Source of the DNA: Massospora cicadina
Taxonomy: Eukaryota; Entomophthoromycota; Entomophthoromycetes; Entomophthorales; Entomophthoraceae
DNA length: 64,000 nucleotides
Assembly: GCA_022478985.1 (NCBI GenBank)
Contig: JAKSZP010009484.1
Span: forward strand, 49,825 to 113,824
Direction of reading: 5' to 3'
In this document: in pieces, positions 35,600-47,100 of the stretch
Layout: each line of letters starts with the position of its first letter
Numbering within the stretch: position 1 is the stretch's first letter
The notes under the pieces: generated by a model
Database searches by the model: none
What the model was told of the DNA's origin: nothing
Seen by the model: the letters and a program-made list of their open reading frames with translations, nothing else
Made by a program: the position numbers and the translations under genes

Positions 35600-37317
35600 T
35601 TTGAGACCTCTTTCATGGATTCTTTAACCCAGGGAAGATCCAGCCACAAATGGGAATCCTTATGGACAGGACTCTAATAAACCTATGTGAAATAAGTGCT
35701 CTCCAAGAAAGCTATGTATCAAATGATAATTTATCTTGCTATATCCTGCAACTTGTACACTCCGTGATTTATCATATTGTGCATTTACTAGGAGTCCATA
35801 ACTAGAAACTCCACATCATATTAATACCCACGGGGCCTAATAGATAAACTATAAACAGGTATATAATCAGACCTCATAAAGTATAGGGATGTCCGCTGTT
35901 TAATTAAAGAAAATTATTCCTGAATCATTCAACTCAATAATTAAATGGAGATATAGGTTCTGGTGTTATCCAGTATGTAGAGGAAGCTATGAAGCAAGTA
36001 CTCCAAAAAGACATATTATATGTAAACAAAAGGACTAAATAATTACTTGACGTCTTTGCAGAAGACCTTTGAAGACAAATGCAAAATCTCATGGTGAAAT
36101 AACAGCCCAATCTTCTACTATTTGTCAAAAGGAGGAGGAGCAGATAATCCTTCTTATGGCCTGGCTAGATCAAGCCTTGCGACAGATTGATGAGTTGGAG
36201 GCCCTAAAACCTCTGAGACTTCATCAGTAGCTCAAAATATTTTCCCTGGATGCCCATGTTGAACAGGATCTAGCAAACTGTGTGACTCAGCCATCTACTT
36301 TTTCTATTAATTAGCGACTCAACAAATTGGGAGTGACATAAGAGGAAAGTCACCCAGTTGATAAAACATTTTTAATAGTCGATTGTTGCCTCTTCAAAGC
36401 TTACAATGTTGGAACACCTGTACAGAAGAGCCAAAAGCCAAGGCTGACAAGCCTCCTCAGAGCACTGAATGGAAAGAGATGAAGGAGGACTTGAATGGGC
36501 ATATTGGAGTATAAGCTGATGAGAACATGCTTTTATGAACTTACCATTCATCCGCTCACAAACAAATTCATGATCTAGAAATATGAGTTAATAGTTTGGA
36601 AAACAATAAAATCATGTTGAAAGGAGAATTAATATAATGGACGTTATGCCAAAACTGACCCTGGAAGAAATGGAGCAACATCTCAATCCTCTACAGGATA
36701 AGTTACATTTACTCTCACGTCAAGTTGAAATTAGTGACGCATGTTTTAAAAATCATTTTATCTGAAGCTCTTGAGGTATATGCCATTAAAGATTGTAGAC
36801 CACTAATTTTAAGCCTACGTTCAAGGATAAGTTTACACTTATTGAAAGAATTGTCGCATCTTTCCTCTATGTCTATGAAGCCATGATGGAAGATCGACTG
36901 ATCATCAAAAGGGTAAGCATATTTTATTTTGTTTGAGCTGTATGGCTCAAGAAGTTATGGTACCTCATATGGATGACCTGCATACATGAAGATAAGTGAA
37001 GAAAGCGCTCGTTGAAGAATTTGGGTCTATATAAAGCCTGAGTATGAAGAAACAGGACTTCATGAGAATCATGCTACGGCGAATTGTAAACTTAGCTATG
37101 TTCACGGATCACTTTTATATTGAGACCCATGTGCTGTTGACCTCAAAAACGCTTACATTGAATGATGCCATAGCCGCCATCATTGCCAAATTATATAGTA
37201 ACCCCAACCTATCCATGCACATCACGTCTATCAAATGAAGCTTTAATTCTGTCTTGGACGTCAAAAACCTTCTTGATGCGGTTGATATACACAAGCTAGA
37301 GACTCCTGAAAGGCCTC
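35600..37317 (+). pseudogene. Ty3-4 gag, upstream part (broken)
   Basis: Between the LTR and the nested Ty3-5, plus-strand frames contain gag-like pieces: a 64-codon frame at 37044 (MKKQDFMRIMLRRIVNLAMF) followed, after a stop, by VLDVKNLLDAVDIHKLETPE. This runs into the nested insertion at 37317, and the nucleocapsid zinc knuckle resumes on the far side at 44731. I assign it as Gag from its position between LTR and zinc knuckle, not from a recognised capsid motif. Confidence 0.6.
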
Positions 37318-37798
37318 TGTTAATTTCTTGGCGTCTGGGTCCACTTCCGCTGAGTTGAATATGCACAGGGTATTGGCCACTGAGCAACCAAATTGAATGA
37401 TATAAGGATCGCCGATTCTTTTAATAAAACTTGATAAAATATATATGGAGCTATTGCCCCTTACTTCTACCTTTATTTTCTATATAACTCGCAGACCTTT
37501 CTGCGCTCCTCTCTTCCTCATAAAAAACTATACCCTTTTATTCTTCTATGAGACTCTTTATACCTCACTTCCCCAGCCAGATGTATCCTCAGCTTGGTAA
37601 TCTTCTATTTTCTTCCTTTTTTGAAGTACTCTCATTTGTATCAAATCTTGGCATAAACCTCTTGATTCACCAAATGTCCTCATTTTGCTTGATTATAATT
37701 TGTGTATCCCTTTTTTGTAAATCTCAAGACTCATCTCAATTCCCCTCCAATCTGCCAATATGGGTAGCGTATCATCCAGTCATATCAACTTCCCAACA
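37318..37798 (-). repeat. Ty3-5 3' LTR
   Basis: 481 bp, TG...CA, paired with 44182-44664. A run of ten C directly follows on the plus strand, the G-rich polypurine tract in minus sense. Confidence 0.95.
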
Positions 37799-37856
37799 TT
37801 GCCCCCCCCCCTTGACTGGATGATAGGCGCTTACTGTTTATATGCTTGAAGGAACT

Positions 37857-40800
37857 TCACATGGACTCAGTTGATAATCTGACCCCCAGCGGGTTCCTTA
37901 ATTGTGTAAACATCCATGCCAGTCTTCTTGATAAACTTGAACAGGCCAACCCAAATGTCAAAGAGCTTATTTTTTGTCTGAATCCATGTTGATCATGGAA
38001 TAAAACATAGTTCCCTGAAGCAAACAACGGAAGTCTGCTCCTGCGCTTCTGGTCAGCTGCCTGGTCGCGAATCTTCTTGCCAAACTGGTGGAGTAGGCTT
38101 CCATTTGCAACTTGATCAATGTATCCATGAGTTGATTCAGATATCGCTGAGGATTCACCCCACCAGTGTCCTCTACACACAAATACAGCAAGGCAGGAAG
38201 AGCCAGATGTTGACCATATAGTAGTTGAAATGGACTCTTACCAGTGGCAGAATGGTATCTGATGTTATAAGCAAACACAGCAGTAGGTAGAAGAGCACTC
38301 CATTCCAAGGGCCAATCCATTATCAATTTGCGGAGTATGTTCACTAGGGTTCCATTGACTTTCTCCACCATCCCATTTGATTCCAGATGATAGCGGGTGG
38401 TCAAAACCCCACGAATCGCCATCAACTCACTTAACTTCAGCAGGATATGTGAAGTGAAGTTGGTTCTGTTGTCCATCAGAATGAACTGCGGGCAGCCATG
38501 CCGCTGTATAACACACTCCATAATAAACTTGGCAGTGGTGACTGCACCCAAGTCGCTAATAGCCCTGGCCTCCACCATTGGGTCAAATGATTGATGGCAA
38601 TAATTATAAACTTGGATTGGTTGGCACTAGTTGTCAGAGGTCCCACTACATCAATGGAAATGGTGTGCCATGCAAACTGGGGTTTCACTAGTTGACAGGC
38701 GGTTTTCTTGTGGAAAGGTTTTTCCACTTGACACTGATGGCAACAGCTAACCATTTCCAATACATCGTAATGCATGCTTTCCCAGAAGTATTGGAGTCGC
38801 AAAAACTCTAGTGTCTTCCATAATCCTCCATGGCCTACAGCCCAATGATCATCCATAATTATCAAGGGTCTATCCAAAGGCTTAGGAAAATTCAGCGTCA
38901 AGTCTCCAATCCGCTTGCATAATTCTCCCCTCATATGAAGGTATTCTCCCTGAGTCCATCCAACACCTTGATCACTTGCAGCGGCTCATCCTAATATTTT
39001 TTCACCATCATTTTTTCATACATTATATCAGCCAAATCTGCTGTGATAGCAACTGTGGGCAATTGAGACAGACAATCTGTGTTTTGATGTTTTGCCCCAG
39101 GTCAATGTAAAATCTTGAAATCATATGCTTGCAGCTTCAGAGCCCAACATGTGAGCCTTCCTTCCAGTTCATGCATATTCTGTAGCCAGCGCAGGGAAGA
39201 GTGATCCGTCACTACTTGAAATCTTACCCCATGCAAATATACCCAAAATTGTTTGTAAGCGTAGATCACAGCTAAACACTCCCACTTGGTTATGGTGTAG
39301 TTTCGTTCATGACAGTTTAATCTTCAACTACAGAATTTGACAGGATGTTCCACGCCGTCATCATCCTTCTGGGATAATAGTGCCCCGATAGCAGCTAGGG
39401 ATGCATCTGTTTGTACTATGAACTGTTTATTGAAGTTGAGGTATTGCAAAATGGGTGCACTTGCTAATGTGGTACGCAATACACCAAAAGCGTTCTAGCA
39501 TCATTCCATCTAATTAAAAGAAGCGTTTTCTTTAATAACTCAAAAAGCTGGGCCCCAATGCAGCTGAAATTGGGAATGAACCTTCTATAATACCCAACTA
39601 TCCCCAGAAACACCTGAATGTCCCGCTTATTTCCTAGCCAAGTCATCTTGCCTATCACTTCCAATTTAGCTGGCTGCAGTTTAAGCCCAATTGAATCCAC
39701 AACAAACCTAAGGTATTCCGATTGTTCTTTGAAGAAATGGCACTTTTAAGGCTTAATTTTGATATTAGTGGCAGCTAGGCGCTGAAACACTTTCTCCAAG
39801 TGAGCCAGATGCTCTGTAAACGTCTGCAAAAACACATTGATGTTGTCAAGGTAAACTAAGATGCAGGACAGCTTTAAATCACCTAAAATTGTATCCATGG
39901 CATGCTGGAACATAGCTGGAGCATTACACAATCCTTGTGGCATGCGCATTAGCTGGAACAACCCTCTCAAGGTGATGATCGCACATTTCTCCCATTCCAT
40001 TAATGGCAATTCGATCTGCCAGTACCTTGAGATCAGATCCATGGCAGAAAAATAGTTCGCCCCACCCAATCAGTCTAACGCATCATCTATCCGTGGAAGA
40101 GGGTAAGAATCCTTCTTTATTACATTATTGAGTTTACAATAGTCAATAACCACCCAATTTGAGCCATCATTTTTCTTTATGATGATCACAGGTGATGCCC
40201 ACGGACTGTTTGATGGCTCTATTATCCCTTGCTCAATAAGTTTATTCACCTATTCAGAGACAACCTCTTCTGCTGCTCTAGAACGTCTAATAGGACGCGA
40301 ATGAATGGGAGGGTGATCCCCCATATCAATCTGATGTACCACCCCTTGAGCGCACCCCAAGTCATGATCGTTAGTTGTATAAAAATCCTGATACTTTTCA
40401 AATAATGCCATAATCTTATCTTGCTAATCCACCAATAATCCCATGAGCGCTTCCTGCTGAACTACAGTCAGTACGCTGAACGAGGAGCGAGCTGGTAGTC
40501 TGAAATCCTCACATGAGCCAAAGTCATGAATACTACAAACTTCCCCTGTAGGGACAAAGTGTAGGTAAGCCACCACTTGGTGCCACTGGATCGTTATTGT
40601 CTCCTTCTGTAGGTTCACAAGCAGTACCTTCACCTCCCCATTCCCAGGAAGCAGTAACCCTGGAGCCACGTGCGGTTTGAGCCATGAGTGCTGATGAGGT
40701 GCCAGAATTTCTTTATAAATCCCCTTAGGGACTTCAATTTCAAGCCCAGTCCCTATTTGCCCTGGTGTCCAGATGGTAGGCTTAAAGTGCGCGTTGCTCA

Positions 40801-41300
40801 AAGTGGGATTCCTTTGTACTCATATATCTGGTTGGGGAGGATCTTGATCTGCCAACTCAGTCACTGGTAGCAAACAGGAATCACTCTGTCACAGTATTCT
40901 AGATTGACCTGACCGGAGTGGACTGGATCCGTTGGGATTCCACCAGAGAAGGATATACTGGAACCTGTTGGCCAAACATAGTAAGGGTTTCTTCCGCCAT
41001 ATGTATCACAACGCCAAATTTCCTCATGAAAGCCGCGCCTATTAACATATCATAGTGGTTATTTGGCAAAACCACTGCCAGAGCAGACATCTGGACTGAC
41101 CCAAATCTTAGAGGCAATGCGCTATATGCTCCTTCCAACACAGTGCTATGCATTCCCACGGTCAGATATACTACTTGATGGTCCACATCCATTTCAACAT
41201 AAGTTTAGCCACTAATTTGGTGGAGACTATGTTCACAGGTGCTCCCATGTCTATGATAGTGCGGATTTTTGTGTTTTTAATGAATATGTCGCAATAAGTA
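37857..41300 (-). pseudogene. Ty3-5 pol: protease, RT, RNase H, integrase (broken)
   Basis: The protease active site near 41260 reads IIDMGAPVNIVSTKL, with Met in place of the usual Ser or Thr of DSG/DTG. The protease body follows at 41192-40899. RT pieces are at 40069-39746 (MPQGLCNAPAMFQHAMD, then CILVYLDNINVF, so YLDD has become YLDN, as in Ty3-1). RNase H is scattered over 39700-39060. Integrase covers 38934-37857: zinc finger CCHQC, SIDVVGPL, MDNRTNF and YHLESNGMVEKVNG. The shared D-to-N change in the RT box of two copies could reflect descent from one defective master or repeated transitions. Confidence 0.88.
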
Positions 41301-41772
41301 CATTCCAAGTAGGAAGAACCAGTAGTGTTTATTACTTGTACGTTCAAGGGTTTTGTGTTACTTAAGAAGGAAGAAATCCCTTGCTGACCTGATGATACTC
41401 ACTAGCAATTTTTACCACTGGAATAGCTATGTTAACACCTACTAAAGGAGCGACGTATGGTGAAGAATCCGCGTTGCTGGTGCCAGTCTGTTCCAGGATC
41501 TGCCACGCATATGGCTTCTTTACATATTGGCAGAGCTCACCCTAATTGGGTAAACTCTTACTCTCAGAAGCGGAAGCAGGGGTATCCAACAAAAGCTGCT
41601 GGTATAAAAAATCATCAATTGAGGTTTGATTTCTACTCGGAAAGTTGTTGGCAATTGTTAGGGACTAGTGAATTGGGCTTAGCGGAGATAGAGCATCCCA
41701 TCTCTACTTCACTTGAGCTTTTCCCTGCTCAATTATCTTATTTGGCATTGCGTACACTTGTGGTTTGCTAGG

Positions 41773-43812
41773 GCAATTGGCTGCATAATGCCCTCTTTGT
41801 CTGCACTGGAAGCAAGTGTTCATAAAAGGTGCACCTATATAATTTGGACTGGAAGGACCAGGTCAAAAATTGCTGGTAAGGTTCCAAGGTCGCGGTCAAA
41901 CTGGTGAAGAGTACATGGTCCAGAAAGGGTCTACTGACTCATATGAGGGAAAAATATGTTCCAGCAGCTGATAACCCAGTCGCTGCGGCCTATATTCAGA
42001 AAGGGATGGAGTGGGAGCAACGGAGGGTTTTCAGGCTACGTTAGGGGGTGCTGTTTGTGGTGGAGAGTTGACGTAAAGCGTTCACAAATTGAATAAGGCT
42101 GGTATCCCCATCCAACACATGAGACATAGCATTATATAGTTCCTGATATGGTTTGACTGCCGCCATCATTGCTATACTTACATCCTCAGTGGTTAAAAAT
42201 TAGCCCCAAGTAGAACGTGAGCTTCTGCCAAAAACTGCTCAGCAAATTTTGATGGGGGTCTCATTTTGGTAAAGCTTTATAGTCATAAATTCGGCTTTTC
42301 ATTAAGACATCTTGTTTGCGCCTCCAAACAGCTGGATAACAATTGCTTTTACTTGTGCATAAGACACCGAGCTATTTGGAAGATAGCAGGTCACTTGGTC
42401 AGCGCTTTCCACATCTAAAGCAGACAGCAACAACTTTGCTTTTTGTTGATTGGTAGCCCCTTCCAGAGCAAATTCGAAACATTTAAAATAACTGTGTAGG
42501 TTTCCATTATGACTGAAAGGAGGTAATTTTTTGATACAAACGAATTTGCTTGGCTCTAGGGTTCTGCTGCAAGGGGCAGGCGAATTGTTTTCGGAGTGAC
42601 TATATGAACCATCATTTGGTGCATTATCATACCACTGGCTGGATGAGCTTGAACCTGTTGAAATAGAATCAGAAGAAGTGGTGTCACGTGGGGGTCCATC
42701 ATACCGCCTGATGGATACTCATTTGCTGATCCATAACATTCTTCCCCCAAGTTGCCACTAACTGCCCCATTTCCCCTGGCTCCAGTACACCCTGCAAACT
42801 GTTCGTTAATCAGCTGTTCCACTTTAACTGAATGACATTTACACGATCCATCCTGATATTCTTGTTGCAGCGTTTCATACTGCTGTTGCAATTCCTGGCG
42901 GAATTCCCTTTCCTCATTCAGTGTTTGTTCCATAGTTTGTAATTGCAAAAGAACTTCCTCAATTATATTCTGCAGGCGGGTTTGTTGTTGGATTGCGTTT
43001 TCCACTTGCTGGTTGGCGTTGTTTATTTGGTTAACAAGGGAGGATCGTTCCTGCACCAATTCCTCATTGGCCCATCAAAGGGTATCAAGGCGCCCTTACA
43101 TGTCCGCATAATCTCTTGTCTCACCAATAGGAAGAGGGAAGGCTTGTTGGCACTCCATCTGACTAATGACTTCCAGTCATGTAACTTGACAAATAAGCTG
43201 GAGATACTCAGTAGATGTTGACCGAAGGATAAGCGCATTATCTGTCATTCACTGGGTATTCCATTTGATATGGAGTTGGTCTAATTATGTCGATAGAGAG
43301 CTGACTTGGGCCACCACTTGCTGTTCCATCAGGGTCATTCTTTCCTTGAGCTGAGCAATCACAGCTTCAAGAGCTTCCGCCCATTTGGCTAGCTCCATCA
43401 TACAGCACTCAGTATTATTCCCCAAGGTTGTTACATCCTGAATCCACTCCACTGATAGGCCATGCTGTTCCAGTAGTTCTCTTATTACTTGAGGTAATTC
43501 TGAGTTTAACTGTGGTACTAGAACGTACAATCGATGTAGAATATCCCCAACACAATGATCCATCTGTTCCAGCACCCCTTGTATTTCCAAAAATGAATAA
43601 TTGAGGAAGTCAAGCAGGAGGCGATTATTGTGCTGTTGTGCTTGTGCAAACTGCAGTACATCTCCAATTTCAATATTATGGTGAGCCAGAACATGCAGTA
43701 GCTGGCGAATCAAAGGTTGCACATAAGTGACTAAATATTCCTCAATTATGTGGGTACCAAGGCGGCGAGCTAACCCCATACTAGTTGCATCCAAATAAGA
43801 CATGTACAGCAT
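41773..43812 (-). pseudogene. Ty3-5 gag with coiled coils and intact zinc knuckle (broken)
   Basis: Frame 43812-43285 (175 codons) is rich in heptad-like Leu, Gln and Glu (ALEAVIAQLKERMTLMEQQV). Frame 43059-42556 continues with QQTRLQNIIEEVLLQLQTME, a clear coiled coil. The capsid region is scattered over about 42550-42060. The nucleocapsid zinc knuckle CFQCRQRGHYAANC is intact at 41814-41773. Several stops separate the pieces. The extended N-terminal coiled coil matches the layout of Ty3-3 Gag. Confidence 0.82.
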
Positions 43813-44159
43813 GTATCAATTCTCTTGATTGCATTGGTTATAGAACAGGCTCAGGGCATTTTACCCAGTATCATCCTCATATAGGCGATATCTGCGCAAC
43901 AGCCATTCCATAATATTTCTCAGTTGTTGGGGAGTCACATTCATGGAGCGTCCTTGTTGGTTAGTCACCATCTCCAGGCAATTCTTGAATTGCAAATTAA
44001 TCATAACTTTAACATCCCTGGTTTGGTAACAGTAAATAATGTTGGTTCAGGGTTAGGTGCCTCCCAGGCTTCTTCAGCATAACGTGCTAGAATCTGATCA
44101 GTTTATGTCATAAAAAATGAGGACTCATCATTGTGTTTTACCAGCTATAGTTGCTAAGT

Positions 44160-44180
44160 GGCCCCCTTTAGTGAGCACCA
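44160..44180 (-). promoter_or_regulatory. Ty3-5 primer binding site
   Basis: Minus strand TGGTGCTCACTAAAGGGGG starts one base inside the 5' LTR. Confidence 0.75.
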
Positions 44181-44181
44181 C

Positions 44182-44664
44182 TGTTATTTTCTTGGCGTCT
44201 GTGACCACTTCCGCTGAGTTGGATATGCACAGGGTATTGGCCACTGAGCAACCAAATTGAATGATATGAGGATCGCCAATTTTTTAAATAAAACTTGATA
44301 GAATATATATGGAGCTATTGCCCCTTACTTCTACCTTTATTTTGAATATAACTCACAGACCTTTCTGCGCTCCTCTCTTCCTCATAAAAGACTATCCCCT
44401 TTTAGTCTTCCATGAGACTCTTTATACCTCAGTTCCCCAGCTGGATGTATCCTCAGCTTGGTAATCTTCTATTCTTCTTCCTTTTTCAAATTACTCTCAT
44501 TCATATCAGATCTCATCATAATTCCTCTCAATTCACCAAATGTCCTCATTTTGCTTGATTATAATTCGTGTATCCCTTTTTTGTAAATCTCAAGACTCAT
44601 CTTAATTCCACTCCAATCTGCCAATATAGGTAGCATATCATCCAGTCACATAAACTTCCTGACA
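44182..44664 (-). repeat. Ty3-5 5' LTR
   Basis: 483 bp, paired with 37318-37798, followed by the duplicated gcctc. Confidence 0.95.
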
Positions 44665-44669
44665 GCCTC

Positions 44670-45620
44670 CATGAAATCCAGAGTGTATACCATTGAGGAA
44701 GCAAAGCTTAAGAAGGAGAAGAAGGTAAGATGTAACTACTGCAAGGAGAACAATCATACTGAGAATATGTGTTTTAAGAAAAACCCTGTCCTTGTCAAGC
44801 AGGGGAAAGGAAGGTCAGCTTAGGGTCAGGTACCTTGAAATCCAAATGACTCAAAGTACCTGAAAGAAAAACATTGCCAATCGCTCATCTCACATGCATT
44901 AAGATGAATCCAGTGACTATTATGAAGGGGGTTACCATGACACAATTTATTATATTTAAGGTTCACCCCGCTGAGCTTGACATCCATACAGCTTTCAAGC
45001 AAAAAATTGATAACGCCCAGATTCATGAAGGCACTTACTCAGTCAGTTTATCAGAAACCTATAATAATCATTAAACCAGCGATGCTGATCAAATACTTTC
45101 CTTGTTGATCTGACCTATCTCAAGCGTTCACATTCTATTGGAGATCAATAAGAAGTATCCTGAGACTCCAAAAGCTCAATGCAACGCTCCAAATTAAAGA
45201 TGTGTTAGCCTCTCTGAAGTTTGGAGGCACTATTTTTTAGTACTAGATGGTTTTGGAGGCACTATTAACAAAGTAGAAGTGGTAATTCAGAAGGTCTAAG
45301 TTATGGCTATCTTAGATACAGGAACACTATCATCGTTGTCTCATCCTGACTCATCAGGAAGATCAAAATCTCCTCTGGCCTCAAATACACAAAAGATTAT
45401 AGTACTGATGGTCCAGACAACACCAAGGTGATAGGTGCATATTCATCCCTGCCAATTCTAGTTGGCAAAATTAGGTTTCTCAGCTTCCTCAGTTGCGCTG
45501 GACAATATAGTATGATATGATTATCATGATGCAGTTTATGATTGAATATTAAGGAGTCATCAGTCTAAAAGGAGGATACCTATCACTCCTCAAACATGAA
45601 GTTCCCCTTGTACTGGATAA
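44670..45620 (+). pseudogene. Ty3-4 gag end (zinc knuckle) and protease (broken)
   Basis: Directly after the nested element a frame reads MKSRVYTIEEAKLKKEK and a perfect CX2CX4HX4C zinc knuckle, CNYCKENNHTENMC (44731-44772), the RNA-binding part of Gag. It stops at 44822. At 45315-45326 MAILDTGTLSSLS gives a retropepsin active site with Thr after DTG. A later frame resembles the protease body (TKVIGAYSSLPILVGKIRF). A 17-bp micro-insertion at 45235 and several stops interrupt it. Confidence 0.78.
45235..45251 (-). mobile_element. 17-bp micro-insertion (copy 3) with 15-bp TSD
   Basis: tttggaggcactatt is present at 45220-45234 and again at 45252-45266. Between them lies a T-run followed by agtactagatggt, the reverse complement of the terminus at 3322-3338. 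Confidence 0.88.
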
Positions 45621-46135
45621 TAAAGACTCCAGCAAGATGGATTTCTTTTGTCTGGTTGAGTTCCCTGTTTTCACTTTACAACTGAGATATTCTATCTCAG
45701 AAAGAGATATGAAAAAGATACCCAATTCACTAGATGCAGCAGAGGGTATACCATTTTATGCCACTATGGTGGTAAAAAACCTAGAGGATAAAAAATGGTT
45801 TAGACCAACATAACCCTGATTATACACCCAAACTACTTGCTACATGTTACTAGTGTCAATGAAGTAACTAGGTTTGAACCAAAAGGTTTACCAATATTTC
45901 TTAATCCAGATTAACAGCGGTCCATTGAGCTATTACTTTAGAATCTAACCAACAAAGATATCCTAGTCAAGAAACACAAAGAAATCGGGAAAGTTCAATT
46001 ATTCCCCATTGATGACGTTGACAAGGTACAATTTATTGGTACTCATCATGATTTTAACCTACCTACCTTCAATTTAGTTTGTGTGGTGTTTGAAGTTCAA
46101 ATATCCTATAAAGTTAAATCAGTATAAACTTAAGA

Positions 46136-46920
46136 ATGCATCAGTTACTTAAAGACTATCAGGATGTTTTCTCCAAGTCAGATATCAACTATGGTCACAT
46201 TAAGAACTGGACCCATAGTATTGAAGTAGGAGACTCAACACCTACTCAATCAATGCCATATAAGAAGTCAAAGGTAGAAGAGCAATACACGAAAGCTGAG
46301 CTCAAGCAATCATCAGATTCCGGCTTACTTGTGCCCTCCCAGAGTACATTGTCGTCCCCAATGTTACTTATAAAGAATAATAATGGTGAAAAATAGTAAT
46401 GATTAGCAGAAGCTAAAAGCCTCACTAAGAAGGACCACTATCAAATTTTATGAATTGATGAAGCTCTGACATGAGTCTAGATCAAATTTCTTCTCCATGA
46501 TGGATCTTGGCAGTGATTATTAGCAAATGGACCTATCTCCAAAAGTCCAAGAAAAATTCCATTGATATGCATATAAGGATTATACTAACCTACCCTGCTC
46601 CCTCATGGATTATGCAACGCTCCTGCCTTGTTTAAATGGGTTATGGATCACATCATACAAGATCTTAAACTAGGCTTTGTGATCATATACCTAGATGACA
46701 TAATGGTACTTTCCAAACCTTTACCATTTATCTAGACCACCCCAAGTTAGTCTTCCAACAGCTGATAGACAACCAAATCAAAAAAATCTTTAAAATTTAC
46801 TTGTTCCAGCAGGAAATATAATTTTAGGACATGCATATTTTAGGAAGGAATTTGACCTTTGTATGATAATATTGAAGCAATCTCTAAGATGCCTAAGCTA
46901 AAGAGCTATAAGACATACAA
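46136..46920 (+). pseudogene. Ty3-4 reverse transcriptase (broken)
   Basis: Frame 46136-46396 covers the pre-RT and fingers region (LLKDYQDVFSKSDINYGH, then SSPMLLIKNNNGEK). The palm follows with MMDLGSDY and QMDLSPKVQEKFH, and the catalytic box is intact as IIYLDDIMV (YLDD at 46688-46699). Stops and frameshifts separate these blocks. A SINE was inserted at 46957 between RT and RNase H. Confidence 0.8.
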
Positions 46921-46956
46921 TTTTCATAGTAATGATGTATATACATCATCTTTTAT

Positions 46957-47083
46957 AAGGGTGGTTAGCTGAGTAAAAACTTCTTCCACTCCTAGTGCAG
47001 GTTTTGAGTTTAAAACCTGTACTGGCTAGAAAACATTCTTAGTGTGGTATATTTGTCCCAAGGTCGACCCACCTCAAATAATT
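46957..47083 (+). mobile_element. tRNA-derived SINE-1 with perfect 17-bp TSD
   Basis: 127 bp flanked on both sides by tatacatcatcttttat (46940-46956 and 47084-47100). The head ggtggttagctgagta resembles a tRNA A box (compare ttagccaagcggg in the copy at 56334). The segment gagtttaaaacc corresponds to a B box, which reads gagttcgaaacc in that copy. It ends tcgacccacctcaaataa, sharing its tail with SINE-2 and the LINEs. It interrupts Ty3-4 pol. Confidence 0.92.
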
Positions 47084-47100
47084 TATACATCATCTTTTAT

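Larger units (their letters stand above)
37318..44664 (-). mobile_element. Ty3-5: complete Ty3/gypsy element nested in Ty3-4 gag
   Basis: A 7.35-kb unit with LTRs 37318-37798 and 44182-44664, flanked on both sides by gcctc (37313-37317 and 44665-44669), a perfect 5-bp duplication. On the minus strand it carries a primer binding site, a long coiled-coil Gag with an intact zinc knuckle, protease, RT, RNase H, integrase and a G-rich polypurine tract against the 3' LTR. It belongs to the same lineage as the Ty3-1 copies, with similar LTR and pol. All frames have stops. Confidence 0.95.
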
